Assembly: GCA_943846745.1 (NCBI GenBank)
Contig: OX044360.1
Span: 2,294,001-2,358,000, forward strand
DNA from: Opacimonas sp002292215
GTDB lineage: Bacteria; Pseudomonadota; Gammaproteobacteria; Enterobacterales; Alteromonadaceae
Length of the DNA: 64,000 nt
Direction: 5' to 3'
Shown: one piece after another, positions 45,846-53,900 of the stretch
Numbering within the stretch: the first letter of the stretch is position 1
Layout of the letters: each line of letters starts with the position of its first letter
Translations under genes and position numbers: made by a program
Notes under the pieces: generated by a model
What the model was told of the DNA's origin: nothing
The model's input: only the letters and a program-made list of their open reading frames with translations
The model's database searches: none

Positions 45846-46298
45846 ATGCACCAGCAAATATTAAGCACCAGCAGCGCCCAAGTAAGCATCGTAAAAACAC
45901 TTGGTTTAAGCGGCTTGCTCCTCGTCTGTATGGCCTTGTTAATGGGCGCGGGGACTGTGATCCAACGTATCACCATAGAACAACATTTATTTTATCCAAG
46001 TCGAATTTATGTACCAGAAAATTCACCGATCCAATTAATTATACATAATCTGGATTCGACACCAGAAGAGTTTGATAGTTTTGCATTAAACCGTGAAAAA
46101 GTGATTTTCCCTAATCGTCCTACCATCATCTATTTACCTAAATTAGCGTCTGGCGAATATGGTTTTATTGGTGAATATCACCCTGATACCGCGCGTGGTT
46201 CGCTCGTCGTATTGCCACAACATGAATATAAGGCACAGCAACAATCCAACAGCCTCCACACACAACCTGATAAAGGGGGGGAAGATGTTAATAAGTAG
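45846..46298 (+). CDS. Membrane-anchored cupredoxin-like protein
   Basis: 150 residues. An N-terminal hydrophobic segment (about 17-38) acts as anchor or signal. The periplasmic part matches the cupredoxin-like domain found with iron-uptake proteins of the EfeO/FTR1 group: FYPSRIYVPENSPIQLII, DSTPEEFDS, then LPKLASGEYGFIGEYHPDTA. The usual type-1 copper Cys is absent, and His116 or so in EYHP is the only clear histidine ligand in the core, so the metal is uncertain. ATG 45846 is chosen because earlier in-frame starts lie inside the kinase gene. The next gene overlaps it by 14 bases. Confidence 0.75.
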   Translation: MHQQILSTSSAQVSIVKTLGLSGLLLVCMALLMGAGTVIQRITIEQHLFYPSRIYVPENSPIQLIIHNLDSTPEEFDSFALNREKVIFPNRPTIIYLPKLASGEYGFIGEYHPDTARGSLVVLPQHEYKAQQQSNSLHTQPDKGGEDVNK

Positions 46299-47061
46299 TG
46301 CAATCCTGAGCTTGAAAGTGTGTTTGCCAGTATTCTGGTTTATGAGTTTGATTTATATTTTACGACCGCCTGTAGCAGGTTTTAAGCGCAGTGTGACGTT
46401 GATCAGTATTCTCATTTTGGTCTTGTTTGGTTTCAATATCAATACCATCATTAATGTGTTACCGGTTGATACATTGGAATGGTTTTACAGTTTTACAGTA
46501 TTCGTGTCAGTCGTTATTTCTATTGGTTTTTTTCGTTATCCTCACCGTCCCATGAATCGCTGTACGTTGATGTTGATAGTCGTGGCTACGGTGTTGGTTC
46601 ACCTTCCACAAAGTACGTCTTTATGGCTCTATGTCCTGACCAAATCACAAGCTCCGAATACTTCTTTGACGGTCTTATTGACAGGGTTAAGTTTGGGGGC
46701 GTTAGTCAGTCTAGCATTGGCTATATGTTGGTACTTACTGGCAGTGTATGCACTCTCTAGGCGTTATGTGGTTTGGGCGGTGTTATGGTTATTCATTGCC
46801 GGACGAGTCGTGCTAATTGAGCAGTGGTTAGCGCAAATTGGCTGGTTAACCTGGACCGAACCGCTGGTGGATATGAGCCAATGGTTTAATGAATCATCGG
46901 TATTGGGTGTGTTAGTGCATGCTTTATTGGGGATCAATGCCACGCTAAGTGTGTTGGAATTAAGTGTATACCTGTTCGTGCTAGTACTTGGCGCAGCATG
47001 GGGATGGCGGTTCATCTACGCCAAATCGTATTTGAGAAAAGAGAAATCGTATGTGTCGTGA
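46285..47061 (+). CDS. FTR1-like polytopic membrane protein lacking the iron motifs
   Basis: 258 residues from ATG 46285, with about seven membrane segments. The C-terminal third (DMSQWFNESSVLGVLVHALL, then a final helix) and the middle segments resemble the FTR1/EfeU iron permease family. The two REGxE motifs that carry iron in FTR1, expected in TM1 and TM4, are not there: the matching stretches read ILSLKVCLPVFWF and SLWLYVLTK. It overlaps the cupredoxin-like gene by 14 bases and the next gene by 11. Assignment to the family rests on my reading of pattern and neighbours and is moderate. Confidence 0.62.
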   Translation: MLISSAILSLKVCLPVFWFMSLIYILRPPVAGFKRSVTLISILILVLFGFNINTIINVLPVDTLEWFYSFTVFVSVVISIGFFRYPHRPMNRCTLMLIVVATVLVHLPQSTSLWLYVLTKSQAPNTSLTVLLTGLSLGALVSLALAICWYLLAVYALSRRYVVWAVLWLFIAGRVVLIEQWLAQIGWLTWTEPLVDMSQWFNESSVLGVLVHALLGINATLSVLELSVYLFVLVLGAAWGWRFIYAKSYLRKEKSYVS

Positions 47062-47788
47062 ACAACAATTAACACTGCAACAATCGTTTGCTAGAGCGCT
47101 CGGGTGGTTGCTACTTGCGAGCATGATCATAGCAAGCACAACCAGTTATGCTGATATTGTTGTGGATAAAGTCTACAAACCGAATATCCTTCCCTTTGAG
47201 CGCGATGTTGAGTGGCGCTTGGTTTCTCGTAAAACGGATACCGGCAATGAGTTATTTCATCGAGTCGGTTATGGGCATGCGTTTACTGAAGGATTCATGG
47301 TAGAAGTGTTTTTAAGTGCTGAACGTGATGAGCTAGAAAATGTCAGTTTGGCTGAATATGAAGTGGAAGCACGATGGATGCTCGGTGAGCAAGGTCAATA
47401 CTGGGCTGATACGGCTTTTATTTTTGAAATAGAAAAGTCCCACAAAATCGATCATTTCAAAACGAGTATTGGCTTGATCAATGAAAAACAATTTGGTCGG
47501 ACTCATTTAGCGACGAATCTCATTGTTAAATACGTCTTTGGGCAAGCCATTGATTCGGTATTAGAAAGCGAATTTAGAATGCAATATCGTTATCGTCTTA
47601 GACCCGCTTTTCAACCTGCGTTAGAGTTGTACACTGACAAGGATTTTTTTGGTATTGGCCCCGGCTTTATGGGCGTTAAAAAGTTTAGTCCGCAGCAGCA
47701 ACTGAAGTGGGAGCTGGCGTTTATTAAAGGCTTTAATGGTGATAGTAAGGATCACACTTTGCGTGCCGGTTTGCAGTGGAGTTTTTAA
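47051..47788 (+). CDS. Small outer-membrane-like protein, 245 residues
   Basis: A signal peptide (about 1-34, cleavage after SYA) precedes a mature part made mainly of alternating amphipathic strands and ending in Trp-Ser-Phe, the C-terminal aromatic residue typical of outer-membrane beta-barrels. I do not recognise a named family. It overlaps the FTR1-like gene by 11 bases and is the last gene of the first operon. A regulator box follows immediately. Confidence 0.68.
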   Translation: MCREQQLTLQQSFARALGWLLLASMIIASTTSYADIVVDKVYKPNILPFERDVEWRLVSRKTDTGNELFHRVGYGHAFTEGFMVEVFLSAERDELENVSLAEYEVEARWMLGEQGQYWADTAFIFEIEKSHKIDHFKTSIGLINEKQFGRTHLATNLIVKYVFGQAIDSVLESEFRMQYRYRLRPAFQPALELYTDKDFFGIGPGFMGVKKFSPQQQLKWELAFIKGFNGDSKDHTLRAGLQWSF

Positions 47789-47793
47789 CGATG

Positions 47794-47810
47794 CTTAAGG
47801 TAGAGTTAAG
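47794..47810 (+). promoter_or_regulatory. PmrA/QseB-like box upstream of the thioredoxin-DUF4266-DUF3570-ApbE operon
   Basis: CTTAAG, five bases (GTAGA), GTTAAG, the same half-sites and spacing as at 43736. A -10-like TAATCT lies about 10 bases further on, and the TlpA-type gene starts 48 bases after the box. The block TTAAGGTAGA here also occurs near 43720. Confidence 0.7.
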
Positions 47811-47858
47811 TTTCGCTGGTTAATCTAAGTTTATCATTGATTAACCATAGTATTTTTT

Positions 47859-48383
47859 ATGCGCCAACTTACACGTAAGTTATCTATCCTTGTCTGCCTG
47901 ATAGTCCTATCGGCAGGGCAAACGCAGCTTGTGTTTGCCAAGTCTGTCAATTATCCAGCACCGCCTATATCTCTACAACAGCCTAATCAGCTCGCGGCAA
48001 CTGGGACTCAAGCAACTTCCTTAAATGATCTCAAAGGTAAAGTCGTTTATGTCGATTTTTGGGCATCATGGTGTGTGCCGTGTCGTCGATCATTTCCTTG
48101 GATGAACCAAATTCAACAGCAGTATGGCGATGATTTAGTGGTCCTGGCGATCAATTTAGATCAAGAGCCTGAACTCGCACAGCAATTTTTACAAGACAAT
48201 CCCGCAGCGTTTCATGTTGAATTTAATGCTAACGGTGAGCTTGCTCAAGCTTATCAAGTCGTTGGCATGCCGAGCAGTTATTTAATTGATAAGCGCGGCC
48301 AAGTACGCTTCGCCCATACCGGTTTTTTTACCAAACAAATATCCAAATATGAGCATAGTATTACTCAATTAATTGCGGAATAA
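47859..48383 (+). CDS. TlpA-type periplasmic thioredoxin
   Basis: 174 residues. A signal peptide (about 1-27, cleavage near VFA-K) precedes a thioredoxin fold with the active site WASWCVPCRRSFPW and the cis-proline region VVGMPSSYLID. It is of the TlpA/ResA reductase type that keeps periplasmic cysteines reduced. The DUF4266 lipoprotein gene, with a Cys-Gly-Cys tail, begins 11 bases later and is an attractive substrate (inference). Confidence 0.93.
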   Translation: MRQLTRKLSILVCLIVLSAGQTQLVFAKSVNYPAPPISLQQPNQLAATGTQATSLNDLKGKVVYVDFWASWCVPCRRSFPWMNQIQQQYGDDLVVLAINLDQEPELAQQFLQDNPAAFHVEFNANGELAQAYQVVGMPSSYLIDKRGQVRFAHTGFFTKQISKYEHSITQLIAE

Positions 48384-48394
48384 AGAGGACAATA

Positions 48395-48619
48395 ATGAAA
48401 AAAATATTCAAATTAGCATTAGTGGCTATCACGGTATCTCAAGCCGTCGGTTGCGCCAGTTTAGGTGTACAACCGTGGGAGCGTGATTTATTAGCCAAAG
48501 AAGAAATGGCACTCAACGCAGAGGGTGTCGACTTAGGGCTAGACGACCATATTTACTTTTCGAAAGAAGCGACCTCTGGTGGTCGTGCATTTGCTGGTGG
48601 AGGTTGTGGATGCAACTAA
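48395..48619 (+). CDS. DUF4266 lipoprotein with Cys-Gly-Cys-Asn tail
   Basis: 74 residues. The signal ends in the lipobox AVGC (Cys20). The mature part has the family's QPWERDLLAKEEM segment (about 26-38) and ends in a Gly-rich stretch and Cys71-Gly-Cys73-Asn74. The two cysteines could bind metal or form a redox pair. AGGACA lies before the ATG. The gene overlaps the DUF3570 gene by 10 bases, and the ribosome site of that gene is made from the codons of the Gly-rich tail. Confidence 0.85.
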   Translation: MKKIFKLALVAITVSQAVGCASLGVQPWERDLLAKEEMALNAEGVDLGLDDHIYFSKEATSGGRAFAGGGCGCN

Positions 48620-50010
48620 CTGTTCATAATTCATCAATAGATTTAGCAGACTCAACGGTCACTAAACCAAAACCGATTGCAGCAACCTTAGCATTAGCAA
48701 CTTGTGCTTTATTAGGCGCTGTCAGCCCGCTTGCGCAGGCGAAGAGCGATTCTGCGGACGATTGGAAGTTTGATACGGCAATCTTGTATTATGGTGAAAC
48801 AGATCGAGTAAGCTTAGTTGAAGGTGTGATCAGTGCAACCAAAGACTTTGGTGATGAACATATTTTCAATGGTAAAGTGACATTCGATGGTCTAACAGGA
48901 GCATCCGCTACGGGCGCAGTGCCGCAAGACACCGTACAGACCTATTCACGCCCATCGGGTAATGCAGGGTATGCAGTGGCTGCCGGTGAAACACCGTTAG
49001 ATGATACGTTTAAAGACTCACGCGTGCAGTTGAATGCGCAGTGGACACAACCGCTAGTGACTGATTTACGTGGGTCAACCGGTGTGCATTTTTCGAAAGA
49101 ATATGACTATTTATCTCTTGGCGTAAATGGCTCATTAGCCCGTGATTTTAATCAAAAAAATACCACATTATCAGTAGGCTTATCCTATCAGTTTGATAGT
49201 ATTGATCCTGTTGGTGGCACGCCAGAAAGACTGGGTAGCATCTCAGTGTTAAACAGCTTAAGTGATTATGATTTATATGATGCTTATGTTGATGAAGACC
49301 GCGATGATAACAGTTCGGGCAATGCTGAATTTGATGCCCATGAAAACCATTATGGCAGTCGTGACGGCGCACAAGACAAAGATACCATTGACGTTTTATT
49401 TGGCCTGACGCAAATCATTAATCGCCGCACTATCATGCAACTTAATTATGGTATGTCCGTGTCGGATGGCTATTTGAATGATCCTTACAAACTGGTTTCA
49501 GTCGTCAATAACCAAGGTACGGTGCAAGATACTCTGTTTGAATCACGACCTGATTCTCGTACCAAACATAATGTGTACTGGCAGACTAAATACGCAATGG
49601 ACAGCGGTGTGGTTGACTTATCTTACCGTTTTGCAACCGATGATTGGGATATTCAATCGCACACTTTAGAGTCACGCTTACGCTATAATTTGTCGGATAA
49701 CAGTTATATTCAACCGCATCTGCGATATTATCAACAAAGTGCTGCTGAGTTTTATCAGCCGTTTTTATTGAGTGATCAACCGCTGCCTACTTATGCGAGT
49801 GCCGATTATCGTTTAGGCGATATGGATGCGTATACGGTGGGGTTAAAATACGGACAAAAACTAGATAATGGTGATGCTTGGGCTGTTCGGGTTGAATATT
49901 ATCAACAAAATCCGAAAAATGCTGGCTTTGCCGAACCAGGTCAACTTGCTGAATTAGATCTATATCCAAGTATTAAAGCACTGATAGTACAGTTTAATTA
50001 TCAATTTTAA
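48610..50010 (+). CDS. DUF3570 outer-membrane protein with candidate flavinylation site
   Basis: 466 residues from ATG 48610 (GGAGG six bases upstream). A signal region (about 20-44, ending SPLAQA) precedes a strand-rich body ending in Tyr-Gln-Phe, typical of an outer-membrane beta-barrel. Residues 93-99, DGLTGAS, fit the acceptor motif used by ApbE flavin transferases (Asp-x-x-Ser/Thr-Gly-Ala-Ser/Thr), with Ser99 the expected FMN attachment. A charged Asp/Asn-rich loop lies near 225-265. The ApbE gene follows after 26 bases. Confidence 0.85.
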   Translation: MQLTVHNSSIDLADSTVTKPKPIAATLALATCALLGAVSPLAQAKSDSADDWKFDTAILYYGETDRVSLVEGVISATKDFGDEHIFNGKVTFDGLTGASATGAVPQDTVQTYSRPSGNAGYAVAAGETPLDDTFKDSRVQLNAQWTQPLVTDLRGSTGVHFSKEYDYLSLGVNGSLARDFNQKNTTLSVGLSYQFDSIDPVGGTPERLGSISVLNSLSDYDLYDAYVDEDRDDNSSGNAEFDAHENHYGSRDGAQDKDTIDVLFGLTQIINRRTIMQLNYGMSVSDGYLNDPYKLVSVVNNQGTVQDTLFESRPDSRTKHNVYWQTKYAMDSGVVDLSYRFATDDWDIQSHTLESRLRYNLSDNSYIQPHLRYYQQSAAEFYQPFLLSDQPLPTYASADYRLGDMDAYTVGLKYGQKLDNGDAWAVRVEYYQQNPKNAGFAEPGQLAELDLYPSIKALIVQFNYQF

Positions 50011-50036
50011 CTATCTAGTATAAAGCATTAAGTGTA

Positions 50037-50942
50037 ATGACAAATAACGGTGTACGAGAAGTATCAATAGAAGTCAGGAGTGATCACATTTGTGGTCACT
50101 TTTTTGCTATGGCTTCACCCTGTGAAGTGCTTATTGATAGCACTGATCAGCAACAAGCATTTGCCGTGACTCAAGCCATCGCAGCGGAAGCTTGGCGCAT
50201 TGAAACCAAATACTCCCGCTATCGTGATGATAATATCATACATCAAATTAATCATGCTCAGGGCCAATCAGTTGCGATTGATCCTGAAACTCAGCAACTA
50301 TTAAGTCTTGCCAATACGTGCTTTGAACTCAGTGACGGGCGCTTTGATGTGACCAGCGGAGTACTCGGGCAGGTGTGGCAATTTGATGGGAGTGACAACA
50401 TTCCCTCTCAAACCATGATTGAAGCTTGTTTGATATGCAGCGGCTGGCAAAATGTCTTGTTAACTGACAATAGTGTGCGCTTACTACCCGGTTACGCTAT
50501 TGATTTAGGTGGTATAGGCAAAGAATATGCGGTTGACCGTTGTGTGCAACTCGCGCGTGAAATACTCCCTAGTACGTCGGTATTGGTGAACTTTGGAGGC
50601 GATATTGCAGTCACGCGTCCCCGTCAAGTTCATCCTTATTGGCAAGTCGGCATTGAACACCCTGATCCTGCTCGTGCTACGCAAATGTTAGTGACTATAG
50701 CTCAAGGTGGTTTAGCAACAAGTGGAGATGCTCGACGATTTTTATTAAAAGATGGGGTGCGTTATGGGCATGTTATCAGCCCACAGACGGGATATCCGGT
50801 TATCGGCGCGCCACGATCGGTGACAGTGGCAGGGGAAAACTGTACCCAAGCTGGATTGTTGGCGACATTAGCGATATTGCAAGGTGATCAAGCGGAAGTA
50901 TTTTTACAAGAGCAGTCAGTGACTCATTGGTGTCTGTGGTAA
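50037..50942 (+). CDS. apbE: FAD:protein FMN transferase (ApbE), apparently without signal peptide
   Basis: 301 residues. Transfers FMN from FAD to a Ser/Thr of a target protein. Family features: HFFAMASPCEV at the start, ETKYSRYRDDNIIHQIN, FDVTSG, AIDLGGIGKEYAVDR, VNFGGDIAV and HVISPQTGYPV with the Mg-binding region after it. Most ApbE proteins are exported lipoproteins of about 340 residues, but no signal peptide or lipobox is visible and the catalytic fold begins almost at once. It may modify its target in the cytoplasm before export, or reach the periplasm in another way. Confidence 0.9.
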   Translation: MTNNGVREVSIEVRSDHICGHFFAMASPCEVLIDSTDQQQAFAVTQAIAAEAWRIETKYSRYRDDNIIHQINHAQGQSVAIDPETQQLLSLANTCFELSDGRFDVTSGVLGQVWQFDGSDNIPSQTMIEACLICSGWQNVLLTDNSVRLLPGYAIDLGGIGKEYAVDRCVQLAREILPSTSVLVNFGGDIAVTRPRQVHPYWQVGIEHPDPARATQMLVTIAQGGLATSGDARRFLLKDGVRYGHVISPQTGYPVIGAPRSVTVAGENCTQAGLLATLAILQGDQAEVFLQEQSVTHWCLW

Positions 50943-50956
50943 AACAGACACCAATG
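50925..50956. terminator. Perfect hairpin across the apbE stop codon
   Basis: Thirteen-base arms CATTGGTGTCTGT / ACAGACACCAATG around a six-base loop that contains the TAA stop; one more T-A pair extends it outside. No T run follows, so it may protect the mRNA 3' end or stop transcription with help. Confidence 0.55.
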
Positions 50957-50987
50957 AAAGTCGAGTATTAGTGCATATTAGTTCAGA

Positions 50988-53900
50988 TTAATGTACCCAG
51001 TGATAATTTTTAGCTTTAGCATCGACCTCAAGCTGTGTCGCTTGCGGCATAAACTGGCTATTATCATCAGCAAAGAAGAATGGTGCTGGCGTTGTCTCAC
51101 TACCCAGTTCTTGCATCGTTGCGGAAGCAAATACACGACCATTGATTACCGTATGACTGACAAACTCACTGCGTTTAATATCGGCGAGTACATCACCTTC
51201 AATAATCGCTAAATCAGCCACTTTGCCGACTTCGATACTACCAATTTGTTTGTCCATACCCAAATGACGAGCACCATCAATCGTTCCGCCTCGTAGCGCT
51301 TCCCAAGGGGTAAAACCACCTTGAGCCATGATCCAAAGCTCCCAATGTGCTGCTAAGCCTTCACGTTGACCATGTGCGCCAATATGTACACTGACACCAT
51401 TATCGCGCAATGTTTTGGCGTACTTAGCGACTTCAATATGATTATACTGTTCGTCTGGCGCAGTAGGGCGACGAATCGAACGACTGTCTAAGAGTGTATG
51501 TGGGGTATAACGAAGTAAACGTTCGTTCTGCCATACATTGGTCCGATCATACCAGTATTCTTCACCCATCAAACCACCGTAAGACACGACAAATGTTGGG
51601 GTATAACCAAACTTAGTTGCTGACCACAACTTAGTTAAATCATCATAGCCTCTGGCTATAGGTAACGAATGTTCTAATCCAGTATGGCCATCCACTAGCA
51701 TTGATAAGTTTTGTTGTAACTTACCACCGCCCTCTGGCACAACCATCATGTTTAATTCACGTGCAGCCTGAAGTACCCATTGACGTTGATCACGACGTGG
51801 TTGATTGTAAGATTTGACCGAGATAGCGCCGACATCTTTTAAGCGTTGCACATGAAAATAGGCATCTTCAAAATCATTGATAATCGCTTTATAACCTAGT
51901 CCTTCTGCACCATACAAAATAGTACCCGTAGAGTAGACACGAGGCCCGACTCGTAAACCGGCTCGTTGTAACTCAGCAGCAGCAAAAATTTCAGTAGTAT
52001 CGTTCGAAGGATCATGAATGGTGGTAACCCCAAACGCGAGATTTGAAAACTGTGACCAGTTTTGTTGTGGGATGATTTCATTACGACCTTGAGAACCATG
52101 CGCATGGGTATCAATTAAACCAGGAATAACGGTTTTTCCCGATGCATCTACAATCAGTGCACCTTCTGGAATTGTTATGCCATCAGCCGGGCCAACCGCT
52201 TCAATAATATTGCCATTAATTAATACGATGCCGTTGTTAATCACTTCTTGTTTATTGTCGGCATCACGCATAGTGACGACATTACCACCTACGATTGCGG
52301 TATAACCCTGTGCTTTTTTGCTCGCTTTGCTAAAGGATAATTTCAGTCCTTCGGTAATGGGTACTGCGTTTTCCGCATTAGCAACATTGAGCGATTGTTC
52401 ATATAAATAAGGACCATGGAACCAGGTTAATGATTGGTTATCCGGCGCCCAATTAAGATACTCACCTGCGCGAGCAGATATTTGTTTTACCGGCAACGAT
52501 GTCATCGTTGGGCTGATCGTTATTTTTTTACCATTTTCGACAAATGGCACGACATAGGTGTTGTATTGATAAACAAATGCAACCCACTGCTTATCATGTG
52601 AAATTCGGTATTCACTGACTTTGTCGGCGCCATATAGATGCGTACGCTTATCTTCACCGAGTAAATCAACACTGGATAATTGCGTTTCACTATAAGGTGT
52701 CCCAGATACATATTCGGTAAAATATACACGCTGACTGCCACCTGAAAAATGCGGTTGCATACCTTGCTTACTGACGCGAATGCTTTGTTCTGAGCCTAGA
52801 TCATGAACATATATCCCAGGCTCTACTGAATAGGTTGGGTCAAGTAAATAACCGCCGGTAAACTTGCGGTAGGTGATTTTTTCGCTATCAGGTGAAAATG
52901 CAGGTTCAACGTAATGACCGGGTTGTCTAGTAATAACATCGCCATTACCACCTCTAGCAGAAACAACGCGAACTGAACCTAACTCTTGGTCATGCCAAGT
53001 GGTGTATACGATTTGCTTGCCATCATTGGCATAGCGTGGGAAATATTCATCGTGGTCGTTTTGTTTGGTTAAACGTTTGGTTTTACCTGATTTTAAATCT
53101 CGGACGTAGAGTTTTCCTAGTGCTTGGAAGAGTGCTTTTTTACCGTCGGGGGATTTTTGTGACCAACGGAGCATTTTCACATCGAAATTATCCGGTGCTA
53201 CATCAACATCAAAACGCACCGCATCGGCATATTGTAATTGGCTATCAATATTAATATCTAAGGTAGTAAGTGTTTGGTCTTTGATGCTTAAACGATGAAT
53301 TTTACCCGCCGTCCAAAAGACTAATTGCTGGCTATCTGGCGTCCAATCAAAGTAACTAAAGTAGCCTTCAGAACCAAAGCCTTCTTGCATATCGCGTTCA
53401 AGATCTTTAAACACTGGCGTTTCTGTACCTGTATTGAGATCTTTGATAAACAACGCTGTTTTTTCTTGGATACGTCTAATAAAAGCAATGTGTTTGCCAT
53501 CTGGGGAAGGCGTCGGTACAACCGCACCGCCTGTACCTGAAATAAATCGTTCTTCTTCACCGGTTTCACGGTCAAAACGGGTAATAGCAAAGACGGAAGT
53601 TAACGGATCACGGTTATAACTAAAGCGAAAACCACCACTGACATCTTGGGTATAGTATATATATTGGCCATCATGTGAGAACGCAGGATCGGCAATGTTT
53701 TTTTGATCTTTTAAGCCGTTGACGCGCTTTTTAATCGCCAAACCTGTGCCACCAGTATGATGATACATCCAGATTTCACCTGCTGGGATACTACGACTAG
53801 ACATAATACCTTTGGTCACTAGGATGTACTGACCATCCGGACTCCATTTAGGAGAATGAATAATATTGTTTTTTTCTTTGGTAACTTGACGTAGTTCAGT

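Noticed and set aside
48395..48619. DUF4266 product as a RiPP precursor because of its Gly-rich CGCN tail
   Set aside because: It has a clear lipobox signal and no YcaO, radical SAM, lanthipeptide or bacteriocin export gene lies nearby; a lipoprotein reading fits better.
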